This document shows positions 1-8,516 of a stretch of 64,000 nt of DNA, piece after piece. This stretch comes from Actinomycetota bacterium (lineage in GTDB: Bacteria > Actinomycetota > UBA4738 > HRBIN12). A program made the position numbers and the translations under genes. The first letter of the stretch is position 1. Every line of letters starts with the position of its first letter. The stretch lies in contig DASSCU010000017.1 in assembly GCA_035697485.1 (NCBI GenBank), positions 62,001 through 126,000 of the forward strand, given 5' to 3'. Below the pieces are notes generated by a model. The model was not told the DNA's origin and ran no database searches. It saw only the letters and a program-made list of their open reading frames with translations.

Positions 1-609
1 GAGGTCGACGCGATCGTGCGTGCGGCCGCCGACCTCGGCACATGGGTGATGTCGCACGCCCACGGGCCCGAGGGCATCAAACGTGCGGTGCGAGCGGGCG
101 TGCGCTCGATCGACCACGGCACCTACCTCGACGACGAGGGGATCGAGCTCATGCTCGAGCACGGCACGTGGCTCGTGCCGACGCTTACCGCCGGCGACAC
201 GACCGACGCGATCGCGAACGACTCGAAGGTGTCGCCCGCGGTGCGTGCGAAGCTCGCGGACCTCGGTCGCCCCGAGTTCGATGCCTTCCGTCGCGCGGTC
301 GACGCCGGCGTGAAGGTCGCGATGGGCACCGACTGTCCCGTGGCCCCTCACGGCACGAACCTGAACGAGTTGCGGCACATGGAGGCCAACGGCTTCACGC
401 CGGCGCAGGCGTTGCACGCGACGACGCTGAGCGCCGCCGAGCTCATGGGTCTCGACGCCGAGCTCGGCACGTTGGAGCCCGGCAAGCGCGCCGACCTCGT
501 CGTGCTCGACGGCGATCCGCTGGTGTTCGACGACTACGAGTCGCGCATCGATCAGGTGTGGAAGGACGGCGCTCGCGTCGTGCCGTTCGCCCTCACGCAT
601 GTTGGGTGA
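1..609 (+). CDS. Amidohydrolase family protein, C-terminal part
   Basis: This is the last 202 residues of a metal-dependent amidohydrolase of the imidazolonepropionase / Xaa-Pro dipeptidase-like branch. The frame is open to the left edge, so the 5' end lies outside the window. Visible motifs are HAHG (residues 19-22, metal-ligand histidines), a DHGTYL strand end near residue 38, GTDCPVAPHG near residue 109 (the catalytic or metal Asp on the last barrel strand), and the C-terminal GKRADLVVLDGDPL signature that closes the small beta domain. The family hydrolyses cyclic amides, dipeptides or related C-N bonds; the substrate cannot be read here. The stop overlaps the 3' end of a decayed regulator on the other strand. 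Confidence 0.85.
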   Translation, partial: EVDAIVRAAADLGTWVMSHAHGPEGIKRAVRAGVRSIDHGTYLDDEGIELMLEHGTWLVPTLTAGDTTDAIANDSKVSPAVRAKLADLGRPEFDAFRRAVDAGVKVAMGTDCPVAPHGTNLNELRHMEANGFTPAQALHATTLSAAELMGLDAELGTLEPGKRADLVVLDGDPLVFDDYESRIDQVWKDGARVVPFALTHVG

Positions 610-960
610 ACCGATACCCGACTCCCGCACGGTCTCGTTCAGGCGGGGATGGTCCTGTGCCAGCTTCGCCCGCACCCGGCGCACGTGCAGGTCGACGGTG
701 CGAAGGCCGCCGAAGTCGTCGTAGCGCCGGACCCTCGAGAGGATCTCGTCCCGGTGAACACACGCCCTGGCCGGCCGAGCAGCAGGCGGAGCAGCTCGTA
801 CTCCATGTCGGTGAGATCGAGCGAGCAGCCATCGAGCGACGCCGGGTAGCTGGCGGTGTTGAGCGACAGCGGCCCAAGCCGCAACACGTCGGGGCCGTCG
901 AGACCGGCGCAGCCGGAGCATGCGCAGCCGCGCGAAAAGCTCCTCGGTTGGGGGAGGGAC
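593..960 (-). pseudogene. Remnant of an OmpR/PhoB-type response regulator DNA-binding domain
   Basis: Reading leftward, a winged-helix effector domain can be pieced together only by changing frame three times. EELFARLRMLR (inter-domain linker) is followed after a frameshift near 917 by LRLGPLSLN and DLTDMEYELLRLLLGRPGRV. A missing base near 757 then leads to RDEILSRVRRYDDFGG and VDLHVRRVRAKL, and a further shift near 612 restores GYRFTQHA before a stop. These are the standard trans_reg_C motifs (LT..E..LL, VDVHIRRLR, GxGYRF). No receiver domain is recognisable upstream, so the gene is truncated as well as frameshifted. Its end overlaps the amidohydrolase 3' end by about 17 bp. A functional protein is very unlikely. 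Confidence 0.7.
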
Positions 961-1203
961 GCTCGACGAACTCGTCGCAGAGGCTCGCTACCGTTGAGCG
1001 TGCCGAACCCGCCGGGGGGAAGGAGGCGGTTTCCGGGCTGCTTCCCTCGTGTGACGGTCGTGTTACACGACGCCGACATGCCGGGGGGAGTGACGCTCCC
1101 GCCCTCGTGACTGGAGGGATCTGTAACCAGAACGAAACCGATATGTCACCCGCGCGGAACGAGCATGCGGTTGGGTTCTCCGAAGACGACCGAAGGAGGG
1201 GAC

Positions 1204-2562
1204 ATGGGGGAGATCAACACCGGCGACACCGCCTGGGTCTTGGCCGCAGCGGCCCTCGTGCTGTTCATGACGCCCGGGCTGGCGTTGTTCTACGGCGGGC
1301 TGGTCCGTTCGAAGAACGTGCTGGCCACGATGATGCAGTCGTTCGCGGCGATCGCCGTCGTCTCGATCGCATGGCTCGCGATCGGCTACACGCTGGCGTT
1401 CGGACCCGACATCGGGCTGGTGATCGGCGGGCTCGACTTCGCTGGTTTCCGAGGGGTCGGCGCGGAGCCGATGGCGCTGGCGCCGACGATCCCGGCATCC
1501 ACGTTCGCGATCTACCAGATGATGTTCGCGATCATCACCCCGGCGTTGATCGCAGGTGCGTTCGCCGAGCGCGTGCGATTCTCGGGGTACCTGCTGTTCA
1601 TCACGGCATGGTCGATCCTCGTGTACTCACCACTGGCCCACTGGGTGTGGGGGGGCGGGTTCCTGGGCGCCGCCGGCATCGGTGCCCTCGACTTCGCCGG
1701 TGGCACGGTCGTGCACATCAGCGCCGGCGCCGCCGCTCTGGCCGCCGCGCTCTACGTCGGCAGGCGCACGGGCTATCCGGGGGGCGCTTTCACGCCGCAC
1801 AACGTGCCAATGGTGATGCTGGGCGCCGCGATCCTCTGGTTCGGATGGTTCGGCTTCAACGCCGGCAGCGCGCTCGGCGCGAATGGCCTCGCATCGTCCG
1901 CCTTCGTCGCGACCCAGCTCGGTGCCGCCGGCGCGTTGATCGGGTGGGCGATCCTGGACCGTGTGCGTCACGGCAAGGTCACCGCGATCGGCGCGGTGAC
2001 GGGCGCCGTAGCGGGGCTCGTGGCGATCACGCCCGCGGCGGGCTACGTGGAGCCGGGGTCCGCCCTCGTGATCGGGCTGATCGCAGGGGCGGTCTGCTTC
2101 GTCGCGGTCGAAGCCAAGTCGCGCGTCGCCTACGACGACTCGCTCGACGCCGTCGGTGTGCACTTGGTCGGTGGGCTCGTGGGCGCGTTGCTGACCGGCA
2201 TCTTCGCGACCCTCGCGGTGAACCCCGTTGGGGCCGAGGGCAGCCTCGCCCAGGTCGGGAAGCAGGCGGCCGCCTGCGCGATCGCCCTCGCGTTCTCGTT
2301 CGTGGCGACGCTCGCGATCCTCAAGGTGGTGGACCTGCTGGTCGGGTTCCGCGCGAGCGAAGCCGCCGAGGCGGACGGGCTCGACGTCGTGGAGCACGGC
2401 GAGAGCGCGTACACCTGGGGCTCGCGGAGCATGACGCTGCTCGAGCCGCCGGCGCTGTCGGGGGACGACCTCGATGCGCTCCGCGAGCGGCTCGTGCTGG
2501 AGGCGACCGCGCAGGTGATCGAGAACGTTCGGCTGGAGTCGGAGCGCGAGGGCCCCCGCTGA
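1204..2562 (+). CDS. amtB: Ammonium transporter (Amt/MEP family)
   Basis: Channel for NH4+/NH3 uptake in the cytoplasmic membrane. The start chosen is the ATG at 1204, eight bases after a strong AGGAGGGG site; it gives 452 residues, the normal family length. The N-terminus (GDTAWVLAAAALVLFMTPGL, then FYGGLVRSKN) is the typical first-helix signature. About eleven hydrophobic helices follow, with pore-region segments such as WFGWFGFNAGSAL and DDSLDAVGVHLVGGLVGALL carrying the conserved pore histidine. The C-terminal tail of about 60 residues is longer and more acidic than in E. coli AmtB. No glnK/PII gene is adjacent, unlike the usual amtB-glnK pair. A perfect hairpin follows the stop, and downstream lies the gltB remnant, suggesting a former nitrogen-assimilation cluster. 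Confidence 0.95.
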   Translation: MGEINTGDTAWVLAAAALVLFMTPGLALFYGGLVRSKNVLATMMQSFAAIAVVSIAWLAIGYTLAFGPDIGLVIGGLDFAGFRGVGAEPMALAPTIPASTFAIYQMMFAIITPALIAGAFAERVRFSGYLLFITAWSILVYSPLAHWVWGGGFLGAAGIGALDFAGGTVVHISAGAAALAAALYVGRRTGYPGGAFTPHNVPMVMLGAAILWFGWFGFNAGSALGANGLASSAFVATQLGAAGALIGWAILDRVRHGKVTAIGAVTGAVAGLVAITPAAGYVEPGSALVIGLIAGAVCFVAVEAKSRVAYDDSLDAVGVHLVGGLVGALLTGIFATLAVNPVGAEGSLAQVGKQAAACAIALAFSFVATLAILKVVDLLVGFRASEAAEADGLDVVEHGESAYTWGSRSMTLLEPPALSGDDLDALRERLVLEATAQVIENVRLESEREGPR

Positions 2563-2578
2563 CCTCGCCGGCCGGATC

Positions 2579-2607
2579 GAGGGCCCGGGCAGCGCCCCCG
2601 GGCCCTC
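2579..2607 (+). terminator. Hairpin terminator candidate after amtB
   Basis: A perfect 11-bp inverted repeat (arms 2579-2589 and 2597-2607, 7-base loop) begins 17 bases after the amtB stop. The stem is almost all G/C. There is no T-run, as is common for GC-rich actinobacterial terminators. Confidence 0.6.
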
Positions 2608-2709
2608 GTCCACCAGTCGGCGACGTTTCGACGATCGTCACCGGCGCGAAATACGCGTGTCACGCGGGACGCCGAGCGTCGCCGGGGTCCGCGAGCGCGA
2701 GGGGCACGC

Positions 2710-3027
2710 GTGGTTCAGGGACCGGGGGAGCGAGCGCGAGAGCGCGATGCCTGCGGGGTGGGCTTCGTGGCCCGCGCCGACGGCACGGCGACGACCGAGG
2801 TGGTGGCGCTGGCCCTCGAGGCGCTGCGGCGGTGCGTCACCGAGGCGCCGTGGCGACCGACGGCGCGTGAACCTCGACACCGTGGAAGCGGTGCGCCCTG
2901 ACCCCGAGGCCGTGGGGCGGTTGCGGGGGTCACTCCACCGGCACCTGGCCCTCACCGGGTCGCTGGCGGCGCGCCGTGCGCTCGCGACCGACCTGCGGTC
3001 GACGCTCCTGCACGAGCGGCCGAGGAA
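2710..3027 (+). pseudogene. gltB: Collapsed glutamate synthase large-subunit (GltB) remnant: both ends, no middle
   Basis: Three short stretches in three frames match GltB. At 2740-2840 ERDACGVGFVARADG is the start of the class-II glutaminase domain, with the catalytic Cys codon at 2752. After one frameshift HRGAVATDGA (2841-2867) continues the same domain (the family has HRGA..AD..TGDGAG). From 2867 NLDTVEAVRPDP and then HRHLALTGSLAARR resemble the extreme C-terminal tail of GltB. About 4 kb of the roughly 4.5-kb gene is therefore missing, and the two ends lie side by side. The location directly after amtB fits an ancestral nitrogen-assimilation locus. The N-terminal match is strong; the C-terminal match is weaker but in the right order. 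Confidence 0.7.
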
Positions 3028-3150
3028 CGCGACACGCGATCCTCGACGGCCACGACGCGGCGGTCGGGTCAGGCTTCCGCTGATCCGCGCGGCCCGATCG
3101 GTGGCGCGGGGCATGCCGGGGGGAGACCGGGGTCTCGGTAGCCTCCGTGG

Positions 3151-3999
3151 ATGTTCCCGCTCGGTCTCGCCCTGTTCTCGGGGTTGACGTGGGGTTCCGC
3201 GGACTTCGTCGGTGGTCTCATGACGAAGCGGCTCCCGACCGCGACGGTGATGGTCGTGAGCCAGACCGCCGGACTGATCATCATCTCGGGCATCGTGATC
3301 GCCCTCGGCGAGCCGCGACCCGAGGCCCGCTTCCTCGTGTACGGCGGCCTCGGGGGTCTCGCCGGCGCGATCGGTCTCGCCTCGCTCTACAAAGGGCTGG
3401 CGGTCGGGCGCATGAGCATCGTGGCGCCGACCGCCGCGCTCTCCGGCGCGGTGCCCGTGATCGTCGGGTTCATCCAGGGCGAGCGCCCCGAGATGTTGCA
3501 GCTGGCCGGCATGGCCGTCGCGGGGGCCGGGGTGCTCCTGGCGGTCAGGACGCCCGAGCCGCCGGGCACCTCGCCGTCGGGCACCGGCACGAGCGGCATC
3601 GGTTTCGCGCTCGTCGCCGCGCTCTTCCTCGGCCTGCTCGTCACGTCGCTCGACGCGGCGGGCGAGGCGAGCCCGCTCTGGGCATCGCTGATGATCAGGC
3701 TCGTCTCGGTGCCATTGTTCCTGCTCGCGGCGGTGGCGACCGTGCGGCGCACGCGACGACCGACCGCCCGGGAGACCGGCATCCTGGCCGGCGTCGGCGC
3801 ACTCGACAACACGGCGAACGTGATGTTCGCGATCGCGGCCAAGGAAGGGCTGCTGACCCTCGTCTCGGTGTTCGGCTCGCTCTACCCCGTCGCGACCGTG
3901 CTGCTCGCTCGCTGGTTCCTGCACGAACGGCTGGCGCGCTGGCAGGTCGTCGGGATCGCCGCGACGTTCGCCGGCGTGGCGATGATCGCAGCGGGGTAG
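3151..3999 (+). CDS. EamA/DMT-family membrane transporter
   Basis: A 282-residue protein with about ten hydrophobic helices arranged as two EamA repeats (roughly residues 3-130 and 148-281), the standard drug/metabolite transporter layout. Features typical of the family are the first-helix motif LTWGSADFVGG, the end-of-repeat segment ASLYKGLAVGRMSIVAPTAAL, and the mirror segment LLTLVSVFGSLYPVATVLLA in the second half. It is predicted to export small metabolites or to be a permease of unknown substrate. There is no strong Shine-Dalgarno; a TAGCCT hexamer at 3139-3144 lies just before the ATG, so a leaderless start is possible. It converges with the amine oxidase gene, leaving only nine bases between stops. 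Confidence 0.85.
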   Translation: MFPLGLALFSGLTWGSADFVGGLMTKRLPTATVMVVSQTAGLIIISGIVIALGEPRPEARFLVYGGLGGLAGAIGLASLYKGLAVGRMSIVAPTAALSGAVPVIVGFIQGERPEMLQLAGMAVAGAGVLLAVRTPEPPGTSPSGTGTSGIGFALVAALFLGLLVTSLDAAGEASPLWASLMIRLVSVPLFLLAAVATVRRTRRPTARETGILAGVGALDNTANVMFAIAAKEGLLTLVSVFGSLYPVATVLLARWFLHERLARWQVVGIAATFAGVAMIAAG

Positions 4000-4008
4000 G
4001 CCGCGGGC

Positions 4009-5313
4009 TCAGCCGCCGGCGAGCATGCGGAGCACGTCGTCGGCGGCTGCCCGCCCGGTGCGCACCGCGCCCTCGATCCAGCCGGCACCTTCGGCGGCGA
4101 TGTCGGAACCGGCGAACGCGACGCGCCCTTCGATGCGCGTGCGGGTGGATGGGTCGTCGTCGTACCAGCCGGGCTTCGCGCAGAACCAGGTGCTCTTCGA
4201 GTAGGGGTCGGTGACCCAGTCGTGACCGTCCGCCACGGTGACCCGGGCTTCGGGCAGGAAGGCGCGGATCGCTCGCTCGACCGCGTCCCGATCGTCGGCT
4301 CGGATCGTGCGGGTTCCGGAGAAGCCGGTCATCAGCCGGCCGCCGGGAACCTCCTGGCCCGCGATCAGGCCTTGCAGTGCCGCGGGCCATCCGATCCCGA
4401 AGACGCCTTCGGGCACACCGTCGGCGATCGCGAGCACCTTGGTCGAGGCGCCCGCATGTCCGCCGGTCGCGGCGCGCCGCTTCGCATCGCCCAAGGGGGG
4501 ATCGAACGCGACGTCGACCCACACGTGCAGCGGTAGTGCCACGACGGCCGCGGCACCCCGAACCTCACCCCCCGCGGCGATGTCGGCGATCACGCCGTCG
4601 TCGGATGATCGGACGCGCACGACGGGACTCGACGTTCGGATGTGGGGTCCCGCTTCCGCGGCGATCGCGTCGACGAGGCTCGAGGTGCCGTCGACGAGAC
4701 TCGAGCCGAGGTCACCGAGTACCTGATCGAAGCGGTACCCCTCCTGCGCCGCGTCGAGCAGCAGTCCCAGCATCGACATGTGCGCCGGCCCGCCGCCACC
4801 CATCATCGCCGCGAACGCGAGCATGAACGCGGTCGCGTCGCGAGGCACGGCGTTGGCCTCGAGCCACGCCGTGACGGGCACGTCGAGGTCTCGAACGGCC
4901 TCGATGTCGGGCGATCGCTCCGGGGTGGCGTCGATCTCCGATGCGAGGCGCCGGACCGCCTCCTCGATCGCGGTGGCGCGCGAATGGGCGTCGGCGATAC
5001 CCGTGATGGCGTCGTCGCCGGTGCGCAGGACCCCGTCGGCGAGCCACACGACCGAGCGCGGGGTGCTCGGCCCGCTCACCCGTCCGCCGGCGCGGCGGAT
5101 CTCCTCGGCGAGCGCCGTCTGCGTCTCGGGGAAGAACCAGGTGCCGCCGTACTCGGCCATCACCCCGGTGCCGGGGATCTGCCGGTACCAGGTGCGCCCA
5201 CCGAGGCGGTCGCGCGCTTCGAGGAGCACGACGGACCGGCCCGCGGTCCGCAGGTCGCGGGCGGCCACGAGTCCGGCGAACCCCCCGCCGATGACGATCA
5301 CGTCGGCATCCAC
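4009..5313 (-). CDS. FAD-dependent amine oxidase (flavin monoamine oxidase family)
   Basis: A 434-residue flavoprotein. The N-terminus VIVIGGGFAGLVAARDL (about residues 5-21) is the dinucleotide-binding fold, followed by the GG motif region VLLEARDRLGGRTW. The C-terminal FAD-contact segment GRVAFAGSDIAAEGAGWIEG and a downstream helix are typical of monoamine and polyamine oxidases. It should oxidatively deaminate an amine with release of H2O2; the substrate is unknown. The frame is open far upstream, but the FAD motif places the start at the GTG at 5313, in the normal position four residues before the first beta strand. The amidase gene is divergent 78 bp away. Confidence 0.88.
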   Translation of the reverse strand: MDADVIVIGGGFAGLVAARDLRTAGRSVVLLEARDRLGGRTWYRQIPGTGVMAEYGGTWFFPETQTALAEEIRRAGGRVSGPSTPRSVVWLADGVLRTGDDAITGIADAHSRATAIEEAVRRLASEIDATPERSPDIEAVRDLDVPVTAWLEANAVPRDATAFMLAFAAMMGGGGPAHMSMLGLLLDAAQEGYRFDQVLGDLGSSLVDGTSSLVDAIAAEAGPHIRTSSPVVRVRSSDDGVIADIAAGGEVRGAAAVVALPLHVWVDVAFDPPLGDAKRRAATGGHAGASTKVLAIADGVPEGVFGIGWPAALQGLIAGQEVPGGRLMTGFSGTRTIRADDRDAVERAIRAFLPEARVTVADGHDWVTDPYSKSTWFCAKPGWYDDDPSTRTRIEGRVAFAGSDIAAEGAGWIEGAVRTGRAAADDVLRMLAGG

Positions 5314-5391
5314 GACGCGAAGCCTACCGGTCGATCCGTGGGGTGCGGGTGCTCGTTGTCCCCGGTGGCGCTCGCGGATACCCTTCGCCGC

Positions 5392-6774
5392 ATGCCGTTG
5401 CACGAGATCGCCGCGTCGGTGCGCCAGGGGCACGTGCCCGCCGAAGTCCTCGTCGCCGAGTCGCTCGGGCGCATCGAGCGCCTCGACGGTCCCATCAATG
5501 CGGTGGTACGCACACGTGGCGACGGCGCATTCGCCGACGCCGCCGCGATCGACGCCAGGGTCGAGGCCGGGGAGGATCCGGGTCCACTCTCGGGGCTCCC
5601 GCTGCTGGTGAAGGACAACGAGAACGCCGCCGGGCTGCCGACGACGTTCGGCTCGCTGCTCCGCGAGCACGCCGACCCCGCCGAGCGCGATTGCGAGGTC
5701 GTGTCCCGTCTGCGTGCCGCGGGCGCGATCGTCGTTGGGAAGACAAATGTGCCGGAGTTCGCGTTCGAAGGGTTCACCGCGAACCGGCTCTTCGGGGAGA
5801 CGCACGACCCCTGGGCGCTCGACTGGTCGCCGGGCGGCTCCAGCGGCGGGAGCGGGGCGGCGCTCGCCGCGGGCATGGCGCCGTTGGCCACCGGCACCGA
5901 CGGGGGCGGGTCGATCCGGATCCCCGCGGCGTTCTGCGGGCTCGTCGGTCTGAAACCAACCGGCGGGTTGATCGGGCACGATCCCCCGCCGTCGTGGATC
6001 GATCTGTCGACGAAGGGCCCGCTCGCCGTGAGCATCGCCGACGCGTCGCTACTGCTCGAGGTGATGCGCGGGCCCACGGCCGGCGATCCGAGGGCGGTGC
6101 CGACGTGGTCGCCCCGCGCCGATGCCTGGCCGGCTCGCATCGTGGCGACGCCGCGCATGGTCGACTACGGCCCGCTCCCGGCCTCGATCGATGCGCTGTT
6201 CGAGGAAGCGCTCGCCGGTCTCGCGTCGGCGACCGGCCTGACGATCGAGGGCGTCGCGCCGCCGTTCACCGAGCAGATCGACGATGACTGGTTCACCACG
6301 GTGGGCGTGGAGGAGCTCACGTGGCTCGGCCGCGACGTGCTCGACCGCGCCGACGACCTGACCCCGTACCTGCGGGGAGCGCTGGAGACCGCGGCCGCGA
6401 TCACGCCTGACGACTACCTCGCCGCCCGTCGTCGCCGGTTCACGTTCACGAGAGCGCTCGACGAGCTCCTCGGCACGGGCACCGTGCTCGTCTCGCCGAC
6501 GATGTGTGTCGAGGGCTTCTTCGCCGACGGCCGCTCGCCCGGCGACGACCGATCGGAGACGCCGGCATCCGCGTACAACACGCAGGCCGCGAACATCACA
6601 GGACATCCCGCCCTGTCCGTGCCGGCCGGTCGCTCGCCGAACGGTGTGCCGTTCGGCATCCAGATCACCGGTCCGCGGTTCGCCGACGACCTGGTGCTCG
6701 CGGTCGGGGCGGCATGGGAAGCCTCGTCGCCGTGGCCGCTCGCGGCGCCCGGGTACATGCCGTTCGGAGAGTGA
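5392..6774 (+). CDS. Amidase (amidase signature family)
   Basis: A 460-residue amidase-signature enzyme hydrolysing a carboxamide. The Ser-cisSer-Lys triad is visible: Lys74 in LLVKDNENAAG, the Gly/Ser-rich GGSSGGSGAALAAGMA around Ser150-151, and the nucleophile Ser174 in GTDGGGSIRIPAAFCG. Length and motif order match stand-alone amidases rather than GatA, and no gatB/gatC is nearby. The ATG at 5392 gives an N-terminal helix of the expected length. The gene stops three bases before the convergent ABC permease. Substrate is not predictable from sequence. Confidence 0.9.
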   Translation: MPLHEIAASVRQGHVPAEVLVAESLGRIERLDGPINAVVRTRGDGAFADAAAIDARVEAGEDPGPLSGLPLLVKDNENAAGLPTTFGSLLREHADPAERDCEVVSRLRAAGAIVVGKTNVPEFAFEGFTANRLFGETHDPWALDWSPGGSSGGSGAALAAGMAPLATGTDGGGSIRIPAAFCGLVGLKPTGGLIGHDPPPSWIDLSTKGPLAVSIADASLLLEVMRGPTAGDPRAVPTWSPRADAWPARIVATPRMVDYGPLPASIDALFEEALAGLASATGLTIEGVAPPFTEQIDDDWFTTVGVEELTWLGRDVLDRADDLTPYLRGALETAAAITPDDYLAARRRRFTFTRALDELLGTGTVLVSPTMCVEGFFADGRSPGDDRSETPASAYNTQAANITGHPALSVPAGRSPNGVPFGIQITGPRFADDLVLAVGAAWEASSPWPLAAPGYMPFGE

Positions 6775-6777
6775 AGC

Positions 6778-7572
6778 TCAGCTGGCGAGGTCGCGCCGCT
6801 CGAACGCGACGTGCGCGACGGCGAAGGACACGACGGCGATGCCGGCCAACACCGCCACATTCCGCACGTGGAGGCCACCCGCGAGCAGATGGGGGTCCTG
6901 GTACCAGCGGAAGGGTGAGAACGGACGGAGCGGGCGCAGCCACTCCACCGACGGTCCGATCGCGTGCACGATGAACGTGACGACGGCGAGACCCCCGCCC
7001 ACGGCGTTCGCCAGGGTTCGGCGGCCGGTGGCGGCCCCGACCGCGAACGCCACGCCGCCGAACGAGAGGCTGAGCAGCGCCAGCATCACACAGGCCGCAG
7101 CCACGTCCACGAACGGGACCGACAGGTCGAAGGCGGGCCCGAAGACCGCGATCGACGCGGCGGCGACGACGGCGAGCCCGATCGCGGCGCCCACGATCGC
7201 CAGCGCCTTCGTCGCGAGTACCTGCCGACGGCGGACGGGGGTTGACAAGAGCAGATCCAGCGTGCCGGCCTCCTCCTCACCCGCGATCGCGCGCGCTCCG
7301 GCCCCGATCGCGAAGATCAGGGCGATGAGCGCTCCCATCGTGTTGAAGAACTCGCTCTCGAGGTATCCGACGGGCGAGGTGTAGTCCTCGCCCGCCACGA
7401 TGGCGCGGATCGCGTCGGGCAGGTTCTCCATGTAGGCCTGCAGGTCCGCCGCGCTCTCCTTGATGCTCGGATAGAACGCCGCGTACATCAGGACCACGGC
7501 GGCCACACCGATGCCCCAGCCGATCATGCCTCGGCGCTGATCGCGCACCGCCTTGGCCAGCAGCCCCCTCAT
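6778..7572 (-). CDS. ABC-2 type transporter permease
   Basis: A 264-residue membrane subunit with a short cytoplasmic N-terminus (LLAKAVRDQRRGMIGW, typical of ABC-2 permeases), a first helix, an extracellular loop of about 80 residues, and five more hydrophobic helices including FAIGAGARAIAGEEEAGTLD, the conserved cytoplasmic coupling segment. Its ATG overlaps the stop of the ATPase gene (ATGA), so the two are translationally coupled and should assemble as one exporter. The transported molecule is unknown. Confidence 0.85.
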   Translation of the reverse strand: MRGLLAKAVRDQRRGMIGWGIGVAAVVLMYAAFYPSIKESAADLQAYMENLPDAIRAIVAGEDYTSPVGYLESEFFNTMGALIALIFAIGAGARAIAGEEEAGTLDLLLSTPVRRRQVLATKALAIVGAAIGLAVVAAASIAVFGPAFDLSVPFVDVAAACVMLALLSLSFGGVAFAVGAATGRRTLANAVGGGLAVVTFIVHAIGPSVEWLRPLRPFSPFRWYQDPHLLAGGLHVRNVAVLAGIAVVSFAVAHVAFERRDLAS

Positions 7573-8516
7573 GGCTCCGCCCCCTGGCCCGTGTCGTCGC
7601 CGGGGGTGCCGCTCTGGGGCTCCGATCCGTCGGCCCCGAAGTAGGTCAGGAACAGATCCTCGAGGCTCGGCTCACGGGTCTCGACGTTCACCACGGTGAA
7701 CCGCGCGGCCTGCTTGATCACGGCGTCGAGCGGGCCCTCGACGAAGAGCGACAGCTCGTCACCGTGCGAGTGGATCTCTCGCACGCTCGGAAGGCCCGCG
7801 AACGCATCGGCTGGGGCAGGCCCCTCGAAGTGCAGGTCGAGGCGTCGAAGCGCATGGGCTTTCAGCTGCCCGATGTCCTCGATCGCCACGAGGCGTCCCT
7901 CACGCACGATCGCCACGCGATCGCAGACGCGCTCGACTTCGGGCATCACATGCGAGGACAGGAACACCGTGAGGCCACGTGCCCGTTCCTCGTCGAGCAG
8001 GGCGTAGAACGTCTGCTGCACGAGCGGATCGAGACCCTGGGTCGGCTCGTCGAGCACCAGCAGGTCCGGCCGGTGCATGAACGCCTGCACGAGCCCGACC
8101 TTCTGCTTGTTCCCGTGGGAGAGATCCTTGATGCGTCGGGTCAGATCGAGCAGCAGCCGGCCGGCCACGTCCTCGACGAACGTCCACTCGACGCCGTGGC
8201 GGAGCGAGGCGAAGGTCCTGAGGTAGTCCTCGCCGGTCAGCCGCTGGTAGAGCGCGAGTTCGCCGGGCAGGTAGCCGAGCCTCGCATGCACGCGGACGCC
8301 GTCGACGCGAGGGTCCATGCCGAAGAGCCGGACCGAGCCCGACGTCGGCCTGATGAAGTCGAGCATCGTGCGGATGGTCGTCGTCTTCCCGGCGCCGTTG
8401 GGCCCGAGGAAGCCGAAGACCTCTCCCGGCGGCACGGCGAAGGTCAGGTCTTCGACCCCTCTGGACGCGCCGTACCGCTTCGTGAGCGACGTCGCCTCGA
8501 TGACCGGGGTGGTCAC
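7569..8516 (-). CDS. ABC transporter ATP-binding protein
   Basis: A 315-residue ATPase that energises the permease encoded downstream. Walker A GPNGAGKT is at residues 38-45, the signature is LSHGNKQKV, and Walker B is LLVLDEPTQGLDPL, followed by the switch region LSSHVMPEVERVCDR. The C-terminal extension of about 90 residues is the usual regulatory domain of ABC-2 exporters of the NatA/CcmA/DrrA type. The GTG at 8514-8516 is chosen because it precedes the first strand correctly and overlaps the stop of the formate/nitrite channel gene by four bases, coupling the three genes. Confidence 0.9.
   Translation of the reverse strand: MTTPVIEATSLTKRYGASRGVEDLTFAVPPGEVFGFLGPNGAGKTTTIRTMLDFIRPTSGSVRLFGMDPRVDGVRVHARLGYLPGELALYQRLTGEDYLRTFASLRHGVEWTFVEDVAGRLLLDLTRRIKDLSHGNKQKVGLVQAFMHRPDLLVLDEPTQGLDPLVQQTFYALLDEERARGLTVFLSSHVMPEVERVCDRVAIVREGRLVAIEDIGQLKAHALRRLDLHFEGPAPADAFAGLPSVREIHSHGDELSLFVEGPLDAVIKQAARFTVVNVETREPSLEDLFLTYFGADGSEPQSGTPGDDTGQGAEP

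Noticed and set aside
42-2870. A 942-codon open frame on the plus strand
   Set aside because: It is Arg/Gly-rich and runs across amtB in another frame; GC-rich codon structure keeps shadow frames open. Only its final residues (HRGAVATDGA) are meaningful, as part of the gltB remnant.
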